From Ancylostoma caninum (lineage: Eukaryota > Nematoda > Chromadorea > Rhabditida > Ancylostomatidae): DNA of 64,000 nucleotides. The stretch lies in NCBI GenBank assembly GCA_037903475.1, contig JBAJFG010000452.1, forward strand, positions 248,001-312,000, given 5' to 3'. Shown here piece after piece: positions 1-9,619 of this stretch (the first letter of the stretch is position 1; every line of letters starts with the position of its first letter). A program made the position numbers and the translations under genes. The notes below the pieces were generated by a model. The model was not told the DNA's origin. It saw only the letters and a list, made by a program, of their open reading frames with translations, and searched no databases.

Positions 1-353
1 CTCGACGCCTTGTGCACGAGAAACTCCTGTGAACAATCATTTCTAATAGGAAATGTTTCTAACACAAATTCTAGACGAAGTCCTCTCAATACAGGGACAA
101 TTCAGGAAACTAACAATTGCACTGTTTTTTCCTAGATAGCCTTGGGCTGAACCTCATCTGGGACCCCTTCACCAGTCTAAAGAATCGGATGTTTGGATTA
201 GCATTGAATAGGGAAGAGCTCACTGGTAACAATTGCACTGTTTGTTTCCGCTTTCTGGGTAAATAGTTTCATCAAATCCAAGTGTACCTATATTTTCGAA
301 ACACTGTGAAACACTGGTTTTTCTATCTTTCTCTTAAAAATCTTAACTATCGA
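1..353 (-). repeat. Old interspersed repeat, distal piece (family also at 49371-49856)
   Basis: Read on the minus strand, this stretch aligns with 49505-49856 on the plus strand. Shared landmarks include 'ccagtgtttca', 'acccagaaa.cggaaac', 'caattgttaccag' against 'cagttgttaccag', and a closing 'acaaggcgtcgag' in both. It runs off the left edge of the window. I recognise no protein domain in either copy, so the class is unknown; the repeated 'gtttca.aattatagggaca' start of the better copy looks like a DNA-transposon end. The proximal piece of this copy seems to lie at 5805-5968, on the far side of a large insertion. Confidence 0.6.
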
Positions 354-514
354 CGGGGTCAAACGTCCGATTGGAATTTCTCATGAGGGGGTCTTATGGG
401 AGGGGCTGGGAAGGGAGGGGGGAGGTCGTACTGGAGAGATGTGGGTGCGGTACGTAAAGAGGTGGCTTGACCATTGAATGTAAATCCATGATTGTTTTAT
501 GACGTGACAAATGA

Positions 515-668
515 CGTTCCGCCCTTGCTAGCAATAACGATCACGTCATTACGAGTTAAAGCAGGACTGGTCGGCAGTGTATGAGAGGAATCGGCTTCAG
601 CGCACCCACGGTTTCGATTCCCGGCGCCTTCATTAGATTTTTGCACTGGTCGAAACCACTTCAGAATC
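515..668 (+). repeat. tRNA-like SINE-type repeat, copy 1
   Basis: Contains a tRNA-like promoter layout: an A-box-like segment ('actggtcggcagtg') and, about 45 bases on, a B box ('ggtttcgattcc'), followed by 'cggcgcc'. The same order occurs on the minus strand at 1597-1765, and similarity extends about 45 bases upstream and 25 bases downstream of the tRNA-like core. The 7-bp acceptor stem expected of a working tRNA is missing, so this is a tRNA-derived repeat or pseudogene rather than a tRNA gene. Confidence 0.5.
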
Positions 669-1596
669 AAATTTGAAGTAAAAAGGGTGGAAATGTTAAA
701 AAATAGAGTGTGGGTAGCGAGATCAATCGATTGCACATGCGAGGATTCGCCTGCAGGGCCCGTCAGAACGTGGAAAAGTAGGGTGAAATAGACCTCGTGC
801 TGAAGTTCTCTGACTCGAAATCAGCAAACGCTTTTCTATCCATAGAGGACGATCAGCTCTATCTTTTGCCAGAGTTTCAATTTTCTAGAACTTCGTATGC
901 TTTTCGGAGCTCGATGGGGATTGTTTCAAATTTTTCGGTCTCCGAGGGGAAATTTCCCATCTAAATCACGGGAGCAAGAACAATTATTAGGGTGCGATAA
1001 TGAGGATAAAGAATCAATGTTTGGAGTTCTTTTACGTGAACGTAGTGAAACTTCAGTAAATTCTCTTCATGGGAGTTGAAGAAGTGAAAATCTCGCAATT
1101 TCATCAGATGGTGAAAATATAGTAAGTCTGTTTGGGAAATCACTGAAAAGCATCGGTTTGGGAAATCACCGAGAAGCAATTTGCAGATATCACAAAAAAA
1201 TTCCTTCTATGAGCTTTAGCTGAAGAAATCTCCCATTTGAGAAATTTCTCACTTGAGCATAGAATCTGGCTCCACGGAGCTCGCTCGTTTTCCCGCAATT
1301 GAGATCGGAATTCGATGAGAAATTAGCTAAATTCCCCATCGAGCTCCTAAAAAAATGTGGAGGTCTAGAAAATTGAAACTGTGGCAAATGATATGTAGAG
1401 CTGATAGTCCTCTATCGACACATAGAAAAGCATTTGCTGATTTGAAGTCAGAGCACCTCAGGACGAGGTCTAAGTAACCCTAGTTTTCCACAAACTGCCG
1501 TCACCTGTAGGCGAACTCTCGCATGTGTAATCGATCGACTTCGCTTCCCTAACTTCGTTTTCAAACGTTTAAATCTTCTCTACTCCTCACTAAATC
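669..1596. other. Unrecognised stretch inside the insertion
   Basis: No recognisable coding, RNA or repeat signature. Short open frames of 60-72 codons on both strands look like chance. I looked here for the C-terminal coiled coil that a HEXIM gene would need and did not find it in any minus-strand frame. Confidence 0.4.
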
Positions 1597-2234
1597 CTGA
1601 AGCCATTCCAATCCGTGCAAAAATTTCTCGGAGGCGCCGGGAATCGAACCCGTGGGAGCGCAAATGCCAACGCTGAAACCGATTCCTCGCATGCGCTGCC
1701 AACCAGTCCTGTTTTGAGACGTAGTGGCATGATCATTCCTGCTGGCACTCTGGTCCGATCGGATAAGAAAGGATGCATATTGACTTCAGCTCGTGCTTCT
1801 CTATCCTCCAGAAGGAATTGGGTAGTGTTACTCGGAGCCATTGGCTTCCCATGCGCCATGCGTTCACGTGTCCTACGTTCCGATCTGGCAGTTTCAGCGG
1901 CATCCAGTGCCATCTTCTCCTCTGGACTTAGTGAATGGTAGGGCTTGAAGCGGTTCTTGTTGGCACGTCGTCGTCGGGTCTTTCGTCGTTTCTTCTCCAA
2001 CTCAACGTCGCCGTCCGAGATCGACCTCTCGTGGTCGTCCGGACGAGCGACCGAAGGCAACTCCTTCGACGCCATCGCCGAGTACACCTCGATGCGGGCT
2101 TCCGAACGAGTACCTACACGGGTAGCGATGAATACGTGACCTCCGTAGGTCACGACGCACACCTCAGAAGACACTCGCAGCTGATTCGCGGCACCACACG
2201 TCGCAGTGCGGTCACACAACTCAAGGCACCACAC
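1590..2234 (-). pseudogene. HEXIM-like P-TEFb inhibitor fragment fused to repeat sequence
   Basis: The likely start is the ATG at 2075-2073 (protein start MASKELPSV), although the frame is open back to 2234. Counting from residue 1 at 2234, residues 81-97 are a basic run (KKRRKTRRRRANKNRFK), followed by KPYHSLSPEEK at 97-107 and APSNTTQFLLEDRE at 133-146. This order matches the HEXIM core: an arginine-rich 7SK-binding motif, WKPY.L..EEK, then the PYNT motif before an acidic patch. In the family these elements sequester P-TEFb (cyclin T/CDK9) in the nucleus. Two oddities: the tyrosine of PYNT is serine here, and from about residue 167 the frame reads through the tRNA-like repeat, so the C-terminal cyclin-T-binding coiled coil is absent. 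An unseen splice could restore it elsewhere, but a captured or truncated copy is more likely. Confidence 0.6.
1597..1765 (-). repeat. tRNA-like SINE-type repeat, copy 2
   Basis: On the minus strand this has 'actggttggcagcgcatg' (A-box-like) and 'gggttcgattcccgg' (a perfect B box and T-arm), then 'cgcctcc'. It is the inverted relative of 515-668. There is no matching 5' acceptor half ('gaggcgc') upstream, so it is not a functional tRNA. It supplies the last ~40 codons of the HEXIM-like open frame. Confidence 0.5.
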
Positions 2235-5200
2235 GTCTTCCCACGGATCTCCCTCATAAGAGGGATCCCAGCCGGTTAGTCGCGAGGCTACGTGGCGCGT
2301 CCCCAGGTGGCGGATAGGGGGCTAATCGCGGACCACACGCGACCTTGTGCCTGCCCTGAGACGCGGGTGGATTCAGGGGATGGACTCCCTGTTTCTGCAG
2401 TGTCGGAACGATCCATACCTTCTGCCAGCGCGTGGGTGTGTTCATGCATGCGTGCGTGAGTGTACTTGCGTGTCTGCAGATTGTATCCTGCACATCTATC
2501 CGACCAAAAGCCCTGCATTCAAGTGACTGGGAGGTACAAGGGAGGCGGTTCGGAGTCGCCTCCAACAAATAAGCTCCATCGTCCACTCCCGGGAAGCCCG
2601 GCTAACTTCCCGGTGAAATCCTACCCTAGCTACCCGCGGGGGAATAGAGCCCAGCAAGCTATCTCCTAAGGGTTTTCTTTTTCTTAAAGCTCGACACAGC
2701 AATAATAAAGAGTGTTCCCCTGATCTCGGAAGAGTCACTGGTACGGCGGCGCCAGTGAGGACGAGGTCCGAGGGGTTATCTAGGCTGCCTAAAACCAGAA
2801 GGACTATGATGACGATCTGTACCTTCAACGCACGCACGCTTGCATCGGAGGCTTCTATCGAGGATTTGATGATGCAGGCCAGGAAGATCAGGTACGACGT
2901 CATCGGACTGACCGAGACGAGGAGACACCGGCCACTGAACGCCACCTTCGACACTGGAGAAGAACTGTTCCTTGGAACCTGCGACAGTAGAGGAGTTGGT
3001 GGAGTCGGTGTCCTCGTCAACACGAACTTGGCCATGAACATCGATTCGTTCGAACAGCTAACAACCCGAATCGGACGTTTGCGACTGAGAAGATGTGGAT
3101 CAATACCGGCCTTGACAATCTTCGTCGCCTATGCTCCAACATCCAGCTACGACGATGAAGAAATCGAGGCCTTCTACATGGACTTGGAGAAGTTCTACAG
3201 GGAAGACCACACTTTCTACAAGGTCATTGTTGGCGACTTCAACGCCAAGATTGGCCCTAGGAGAACGCCTGAGGAACTTCACATCGGTACCCACGGCCTA
3301 CAGTGGAACGAACAGGGAGAGAGGCTGTCTGAGTTCATCATGACGACGAAGACCATCCATGGTAACTCACAGTTTCAGAAGCCAACCTCCCTACGGTGGA
3401 CGTGGGAGTCACCCGGTGGAGAGTACCATAATGAAATTGACCACATCATCGTCAATCGAAGGTTCTGCCTGACCGACGTCGGTGTTGTACCGAAGTTCTA
3501 CACCGGATCAGACCATCGCCTCCTTCGTGCAAGATTCTTCTTCTCGCGCAAAGGAGAGAAAGCCGCGAAGTTCAAGAAGAGGGCTCCCAAATCCGTCATC
3601 AATTGGGATCTCTTCACTTCGTTAGCCGGCTTTTGGGAAGATGCCGTTGTCGACAACATCGACGAAGAATACGATCGGCTTGTTCAACATCTCTGCGACA
3701 GCGCAAGGAGAGCCGAGGGCTCAAGATCCACCAAAAGACGACTGTCTTACGAGACCCTCGAGCTGATACGCCAGCGCGGAGTCGCGAGAGCCGCAGGCAA
3801 CTACCAACTGACGTCCGAGCTCGCAAAACGGTGCAGAGAAGCGATAAAAGAAGACCTTAAAGAGAGACGAGCAGCAGTATTGGCCGAAGCCGCAGAGGCA
3901 GGAAGAAGCATTCGCAACGCCCGCCGTGACTTCGCCAATCGTAAGACCAAGATGACCGCCCTCCGGCGCCCAGAAGGAACAATTTCTTCATCAAGACGGG
4001 TAATGGAGAAGGTCATCCACGACTTCTACTCGGATCTCTTCGATAGCCACGTCCATCTCCCCCAATATCACCCAAGGGAGGATGGATACGTTGTCCCATC
4101 AGTTCTCCCTTCCGAAGTCCGACATGCCATCAAGTCGGTGAAGAATCGTACAGCACCGGGCCCCGACAGGATTCGACCGGAACATCTGAAGAACCTACCG
4201 CCAGTTCTTATCACCACCTTGGCTAGGCTCTTCACGCGGTACCTGTCGGAATGCAAGGTACCGAACCAATGGAAGACCAGCAGGACCGTGCTGCTGTACA
4301 AGAAGGGAGACCCACAGGACATCGGCAATTATCGCCCCATCTGTCTGTTGTCCGTCATCTACAAGCTTTTCACTCGAGTGATTCTAAATAGGATCGAAAG
4401 GACATTAGATGAAGGACAGCCGTGCGAGCAAGCAGGGTTTCGAAAAGGATTCAGTACGATCGATCACATACACACGGTCACTAGACTCATTGAAGTATCG
4501 CGAGAGTATAAGATGCCTCTCTGTCTCACGTTCATCGATTTGAAGAAAGCCTTCGACTCTGTGGAGACAGAGGCGGTCCTCAAAGCCCTGGGCAACCAGG
4601 GCATACCTACTCAGTACATCAAGATATTTCGTGAGCTCTACAGCAACTTCACGACCAGGATTTCTCCATTCTACGACGACATCACTATCGACGTCAAGAG
4701 AGGGGTTCGACAAGGCGACACCGTGTCGCCAAAACTATTCAGCGCCACTCTCGAAGACGTCATGCGAAGACTGGAATGGGATTGCATGGGAGTGCAAGTT
4801 GATGGCCGGCGACTTAACCACCTTCGCTTCGCTGACGACATCGTCCTTATAACACCAACTATCGGCGAAGCGGAACGGATGCTGGCCGACTTTGACGACG
4901 CGTGTGGAAAGATCGGTCTCCAACTGAACCTGACGAAGACGATGTTCATGAGGAACGGATGGGTCCCGGATGCCCCATTCTCGCTCAACGGAACGACCAT
5001 ATCCGAATGCTCCAGCTACGTATATCTAGGTCGGGAAGTCAACATGATGAACGATCTCGCTCCAGAGCTGGGCAGGAGGAAGCGAGCGGCTTGGGGAGCC
5101 TACAAGAGCATCGAGGACGTAGTGAAGAAGACGAAGAACACCAGGCTCCGTGCCCACCTCTTCAATACAACGGTTCTCCCTGCTTTGACGTACGCCTCGG

Positions 5201-5680
5201 AAACCTGGGCGTTACGCAAGCAGGATGAGAATGCGGTCAACGTCATCGAACGCTCCATCGAGAGGGTGATGCTAGGAATAACCCGCCTCACACAAGTGAG
5301 GGCTGGAATACGGAGTTCCACCCTTCGTGAACAGTCGAAGATCAGGGACGCTGCCGCTTACGCCAAGTTGAGTAAGATCAGGTGGGCCGGACACGTGATG
5401 CGTCTTAACGACCACCGTTGGACAAGAGCCGTCAGCGACTGGACTCCACGGGACGTTAAGCGCACGACAGGAAGACCACCGACCCGATGGTCAGACTTCT
5501 TCACGAAGTCCTTCAAGGAAAGATATAATGCTCTTCGTGTCCCTCGAACGGACAGAATCCACTGGACAACTCTGGCTCGCGAGAGGGACAAATGGAAGGA
5601 TTGCTGGCGCCCGCTCGGTACATCCGAAGATCAACGGGAGTCAAGGTGATCAAGGTGATTGACTTCAAGGTTGTTTTAGT
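2235..5680 (+). mobile_element. Full-length RTE-clade non-LTR retrotransposon
   Basis: A roughly 570-bp GC-richer 5' untranslated region (about 2235-2805) precedes one intact ORF (2806-5649). A very short 3' tail with a repeated 'tcaaggtga' motif (5640-5672) follows the stop. A single ORF with APE-type endonuclease plus reverse transcriptase, no RNase H and a short repetitive tail define the RTE clade. The exact 5' edge is uncertain: a small hairpin 'ccctcataagaggg' at about 2248 could mark it. The ORF is undamaged, unlike every other retroelement here, which points to recent insertion. Confidence 0.8.
2806..5649 (+). CDS. RTE endonuclease/reverse transcriptase polyprotein, intact
   Basis: The 947-residue protein should nick target DNA and copy its own RNA by target-primed reverse transcription. 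I chose the ATG at 2806 (MMTICTFNARTL) because it sits at the usual start of the endonuclease; the frame is open upstream to 2755 without a better ATG. Endonuclease motifs are TFNARTL, GLTETRR (catalytic Glu), VGDFNAKIG (Asp/Asn), NEIDHIIVNRR and GSDHRLL. Reverse transcriptase motifs follow: NRTAPGPDRIRPEHLK, KKGDPQDIGNYRPICLLS, QAGFRKGFSTIDHIHT, FIDLKKAFDSV (motif A), RGVRQGDTVSPKLF (motif B), LRFADDIVLI (motif C) and YVYLGREV. The C-terminus has YASETWALRK and RWAGHVMR, common in RTE proteins. No stop or frameshift interrupts it. All catalytic residues I can check are present, so it may be mobile. Confidence 0.92.
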   Translation: MMTICTFNARTLASEASIEDLMMQARKIRYDVIGLTETRRHRPLNATFDTGEELFLGTCDSRGVGGVGVLVNTNLAMNIDSFEQLTTRIGRLRLRRCGSIPALTIFVAYAPTSSYDDEEIEAFYMDLEKFYREDHTFYKVIVGDFNAKIGPRRTPEELHIGTHGLQWNEQGERLSEFIMTTKTIHGNSQFQKPTSLRWTWESPGGEYHNEIDHIIVNRRFCLTDVGVVPKFYTGSDHRLLRARFFFSRKGEKAAKFKKRAPKSVINWDLFTSLAGFWEDAVVDNIDEEYDRLVQHLCDSARRAEGSRSTKRRLSYETLELIRQRGVARAAGNYQLTSELAKRCREAIKEDLKERRAAVLAEAAEAGRSIRNARRDFANRKTKMTALRRPEGTISSSRRVMEKVIHDFYSDLFDSHVHLPQYHPREDGYVVPSVLPSEVRHAIKSVKNRTAPGPDRIRPEHLKNLPPVLITTLARLFTRYLSECKVPNQWKTSRTVLLYKKGDPQDIGNYRPICLLSVIYKLFTRVILNRIERTLDEGQPCEQAGFRKGFSTIDHIHTVTRLIEVSREYKMPLCLTFIDLKKAFDSVETEAVLKALGNQGIPTQYIKIFRELYSNFTTRISPFYDDITIDVKRGVRQGDTVSPKLFSATLEDVMRRLEWDCMGVQVDGRRLNHLRFADDIVLITPTIGEAERMLADFDDACGKIGLQLNLTKTMFMRNGWVPDAPFSLNGTTISECSSYVYLGREVNMMNDLAPELGRRKRAAWGAYKSIEDVVKKTKNTRLRAHLFNTTVLPALTYASETWALRKQDENAVNVIERSIERVMLGITRLTQVRAGIRSSTLREQSKIRDAAAYAKLSKIRWAGHVMRLNDHRWTRAVSDWTPRDVKRTTGRPPTRWSDFFTKSFKERYNALRVPRTDRIHWTTLARERDKWKDCWRPLGTSEDQRESR

Positions 5681-5804
5681 TCCAATTTTGGGTTTTTAAT
5701 GTGTTTCTTTTGTGTCTTCTTCCTTGAATTTGTTCGGTGTACAGAGAAAACATGTGGGAGCAGATGGGGGGGGGGGAATCGTAGTGGAAAACTCAAGGAC
5801 CTAT

Positions 5805-5968
5805 CGTCATGCTTGATCCTGACTATCGATAATGTTAATGAAGATTAAGTCCCTAGAGGTTATTTCACATTGTTAATCGAATGCAGAAAAGATCAGATCG
5901 ATTGGTCTACGATGAAGCTCTCTACAGCAAAAATTCGGGTGTGTGTCCACGTAATTATGAAACACACT
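5805..5968 (-). repeat. Old interspersed repeat, proximal piece
   Basis: The minus strand here matches 49371-49510 on the plus strand: 'gtttcataatta' then '.ggaca', 'gctgtag.g.gc', 'ccatcgtggaaccaatc' against 'tcatcgtagaccaatcg', 'atctgat' and 'cgatat/cgatag'. It is the start of the repeat whose continuation lies at 353-1, separated by the 5.5-kb insertion. The intervening 5680-5804 has a run of 12 G's and no recognisable signal. Confidence 0.55.
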
Positions 5969-6288
5969 GTATACGATTCACAAAATTTGGGATTTTATAT
6001 AGGTGTGCACCACAGATGATGCGCGCAGTCAATTGAGCCGATGAAAACTCACCATTATTTGGAGGAATTCGATAACTATTTGACGCACTCATGTGCACCA
6101 CGATACATATACCAGGGTCTGCTTAGGCAACATGCACTTGCAAAGCATTGTGACGCTGCCAATGCTTCCACAAAGAAGAGAAAGTGGAATCTCAAGGAAA
6201 TATTGGGCCTGGACGGCGAAAATTCCAAAAAGAAGCAACTGCTATCGGAAAGGAAGATAATGCGAATGGAACGCAAGCCAGCTCATTA

Positions 6289-6641
6289 AGACTGTCAGCA
6301 GAGTTCTAGACGCGCGGGCGGCGCGGAGGTAGCGTCTGAGAGCCGCCCCGAGCCCTCAGACCTGACCATAGCCCACCGCCCTCTTCTATATACTCATGGT
6401 AACCCTTATCACTTTAACAGCCATAACATGCAAGAATAACAATGCCAATAAATAACCCCTATGTTCGTGAAAACCCCGTTTCCCACTGGTTTTGTCGTCC
6501 GCGTCTTGCAGACGCGCCCTTTAGCGTCTGAGCACCGCTCAAAGTAGCGGCTCTCAGCCGCCTTGGCTGCTGATCGATATTTATCAAATCTACCTTCCAC
6601 CCGCCCGCGCCGCCCGCGCGTGTGGAACTCTGCTGGCAGTC
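6289..6641. mobile_element. MITE with ~35-bp GC-rich terminal inverted repeats
   Basis: The left end ('agactgtcagcagagttc' then 'acgcgcgggcggcgcgg') is repeated in inverse orientation at the right end ('ccgcgccgcccgcgcgt' then 'gaactctgctggcagtct'). The 353-bp body has no transposase and includes GC-rich 'agcgtctgag' boxes. The flanks are TA-rich (ctcatta / aaggtgg), but a clear target-site duplication was not resolved. It is probably a non-autonomous DNA transposon of undetermined superfamily. Confidence 0.65.
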
Positions 6642-6649
6642 TAAGGTGG

Positions 6650-8135
6650 CCAGTGCAGACCTTGTCGAGGATGACCGGGGTTTATCGCCACCTCGGAGAG
6701 AGCTTTCAGCGACCATATCAAAGGTACATATCCATCTTCTGCTGCAATTAGAAAATTCGCTCATGCACTTTCTCTGTGGCATCGAATATGGCATTGGGCA
6801 ATAGAGCGCTCGTCAATGGAAAGCGACCTCGGCATCCAGTTTGATGTTGCTATGGTCTGTCTCAATCGAATTAATTGCCGAATGATGCCTGTGAATTGCG
6901 AGGAGAGCCAAAATAGGAATGCGGTATGGACATGCCTACGCTATAGGTACCGTCAGCACGTATATCATGATAGATTGCATGTACGTCGCAGTGTTGGCCA
7001 CCAAGAGCATATGTGCAATGGGAACGTGGTAGATGTCTGACTAGATGTTCGACGTTTTATTGAGCAACCTTCCATAAGCCTCCCCAGGACTTGAATTTTG
7101 GCCTTCCTCTTCCACTGTAACAAGGAATCGTACTAGTATGACAACTAACTTCTTATACTTAACGGCATGCAATAATTAAAAAATTATTTAAAAAATCACG
7201 AGGGTAGATGGTCATCCAAACCATGCATAGTTTGAACGTGCAATCCCATTTTTGCGCCAGCTTCTCTGTCCGCTGTGATCAGGAATCTGGCTGGTCTAGT
7301 TTATAGAAATGCATGAGAAGTGTTAAGAGGTTAACAACCTCTACAAATCGCTTCTTCTCTATTTGGTGATTTCGTCATCAAAGCAAGTATTTTTTAGTTA
7401 GTGTAATATATGCTCAAATGGAAACCTAAAGGGAACTCCCCGATCTTTCATTGTTTCTTCAAATCATAACTGTCTTCGTGCGGTCACCATTTACCCTCGA
7501 TTACATTTTTCTCGCTTTGCATTGTGCTTCCTATAAGATTTTTTCTTCGAAAATTGGACAAGCTATACTTTGCTAAAATATGGCAGGAGTCAATCAGCCT
7601 TCTAAATGCTCGAGTAGATCAGCGATTGCCTTTTGCCTTGCTAAGCACAGACTTGTCTTCAAAGTCAATTTCTCTTTCACAGAGCTCCTCCTGAACAGCA
7701 ACATTGACTTCTCCTTTGATGGGAGTCTATAAGCTGCTACTGTGAAAACATTAATCTTTGCCGCAAAAAAGTATTGCTAACATAAAAACTTAAGAAGTTG
7801 ACTCTGGCAACCTCCAAAACCTTGTGTTATTTGCTAATCGCACTGAAGAAATGGTTTTAACGACGAGGATGCCGCGCAGATCACACCAAAATTCAGAGGG
7901 ACATGCGCGGTACTGCTACCATATGATGCAGAAGTAAGGCTAAAATCGACATTCTGAAAAATAATAAAATTTGTGGAAGCATGCCCGAGAACATAGTTGC
8001 CATACTAATATTATACTATGTCGCTACAATCAGCTGCCCCTGGCAGTTTCAAAGGTAGAGGAATCTCTAAAACAACAGTGGAGGGGGGAACTGGGTTGAA
8101 GCTGAATCAATGTGTTATACTCGAGGAAGATGTTG
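6650..8135. other. Unrecognised intergenic stretch
   Basis: AT-rich DNA with only short open frames (longest about 74 codons, 6816-7040 plus strand) that resemble nothing I know. Splice-like motifs are present only at the density expected by chance. Confidence 0.4.
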
Positions 8136-8138
8136 TGT

Positions 8139-8600
8139 TTAAAGGCAGCAGGAGCTGAAATTCTCGATTCTGAGCTGAGCTGCGGGTGGTGAAGTACAGG
8201 CTCGGCACATCATAAATTTGAAACGAACACAGAGAATGATGGCTTACTTGCAGAGAAAATGGAACATTCGTCGCGAACACGCCTGGCCGTGTTCGCGCGC
8301 GGACGAGTTTTCCCCGGCGCGAAAGCCATTGCGGAGCGTGGTTTTGGCCGAGTCCCGCCATGAAACCCTGTGAATTGAATGCATTTCGTTCTCCCTTTGC
8401 TCCACCGCAATGGCTTTTTGCGCCGGGAAAAACTCGTCCGCGCGCGAACACGGCAAGGCGTGTTCGCGACGAATGTTCCATTCCTCTGCAGGTAAGCCAT
8501 AATTGTCTGTGTTCGTTCCACATTTATGATGTGCTGAGTCTGTGCTTCATCACCCACAGCTCAGCTCGGAGTCGAGGATTTCAGCTCCTGCTGCCTTTAA
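8139..8600. mobile_element. Fold-back element with ~196-bp inverted arms
   Basis: The left arm (8139-8334) and the inverse of the right arm (8404-8600) share long runs such as 'ggcagcaggagctgaaat', 'ggaacattcgtcgcgaac' and 'cgtgttcgcgcgcggacg', enclosing a 69-base loop. Apparent minus-strand open frames of 115-138 codons simply run through the arms and are not genes. It is probably a fold-back MITE; its transcript would form a long hairpin. 'actcga' occurs just outside both ends, but is too far out to be a confident target duplication. Confidence 0.7.
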
Positions 8601-8604
8601 GCGC

Positions 8605-9136
8605 CACTCGACGTGAATGAATTCGAAGTAATATTCCTTTGCATCTAAAGAGACGTGCAGATTCTGTGCTGAGATTCGTAGAAGAATGTATACTGTTTGC
8701 AAAAGTTTGTGCAAAGCTACAAATAGTGTCACTGTCATGGAGAAATACCAGTTATTTAGCTTCTCGAGCCAGAATGATGACAGCAAATGTATTTAGGAAA
8801 CCACAAGAGGAGAGCGGAATTGCCAAGAAAAAAATCACGTGCCGCGCTAGTAGACATGGAAAATCAGAGGGTGGAAAAATTTCTATAGATTTTCACGGGC
8901 TAGGCTAGCCACGGAAAGCCTTGGAAATCTTAATGAGGCGACTGAGGAAAATTATAAAGGCAAACAGTACAAGTACAGAAAATTACTGCTCCTGTATCCA
9001 TGTAAACATTTGTAATTGCACCTCGTGTGGTTATTTTTGAATTTTGTGAGAGTGCATGGGCTTCATAAGGATGCAAGAAAAAAAAATACTTACGGTGATT
9101 CACTGCAACAGCAAAGGCGAGACAAGAGCAAGCTTA
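8605..9136. other. Unrecognised stretch
   Basis: Moderately AT-rich. I see no element ends and no coding signature. Confidence 0.35.
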
Positions 9137-9375
9137 CTACTGCACAAGTTGTATCCATTGTGTTGCCATGGGCTTAATGTTAATTGACGTGTCTTGCACG
9201 AACCTTGAGTCATCTTCAGGAGTACATCCAGTAACGTGGGCAAACAGTGGCTGAGAAAGTTGGCTTGTTGCTGAGCTAGCTGTTCTATCAGGTTGTTGCG
9301 AAATTAATTGCCCTTTCGGGGCATTCACAAATAAATTTTTCTCTCCTGCCAAATTCGAGCAACTTCAGCCCAACT
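9137..9375 (-). CDS. Uncharacterised open frame with protein-like composition
   Basis: A 71-codon frame on the minus strand (9352-9137) reads NLFVNAPKGQLISQQPDRTA and later GCTPEDDSRFVQDTS. The composition is hydrophilic and balanced rather than low-complexity. A stop lies about 10 codons upstream of the ATG, and I saw no clear splice acceptor. I do not recognise the family. It could be a decayed exon or a fragment of a retroelement ORF. Confidence 0.2.
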
Positions 9376-9619
9376 TATGTGGGTTTCTCGTAGGGATTTT
9401 GCTCTGCTCCCCTTTCAAATGCTGCGCGAATATTCTGGCTAGCTCTTCCTGAGGGTTTTTATGAAGTCGAGAACATATCATGAGCCGACGCGATTTTTGG
9501 GTGATTATGGTTGATGACTTCAAACTTGATCACTGTTCGTCGATGGCATGCGGTTCCTGCATTTGTTCAGGCTTAGAGTCGCCTTCCCAATGGGCAGTGA
9601 GCTATTAGATCACGAATTT

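Larger units (their letters stand above)
354..5819. mobile_element. 5.5-kb inserted unit containing HEXIM-like ORF and RTE
   Basis: Comparing the split repeat with its uninterrupted relative at 49371-49856 shows that alignment stops at about 353 and resumes at about 5820. The two edges carry a near-identical direct repeat (ttaactatcga at 343-353; tgactatcga at 5820-5829), which looks like a target-site duplication. The unit contains tRNA-like repeats, the HEXIM-like ORF and the complete RTE. No convincing terminal inverted repeat was found; only a weak 'gggtcaaacg' versus 'ggatcaagca' match exists at the ends. It could be one insertion event, or several nested ones that happen to share an outer duplication. 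Confidence 0.45.

Noticed and set aside
1625..1712. Functional tRNA gene on the minus strand
   Set aside because: The B box and T-arm are good, but there is no matching 5' acceptor half and no proper anticodon arm.
8107..8557. Minus-strand open frames of 115-138 codons
   Set aside because: They run through both arms of a fold-back element.
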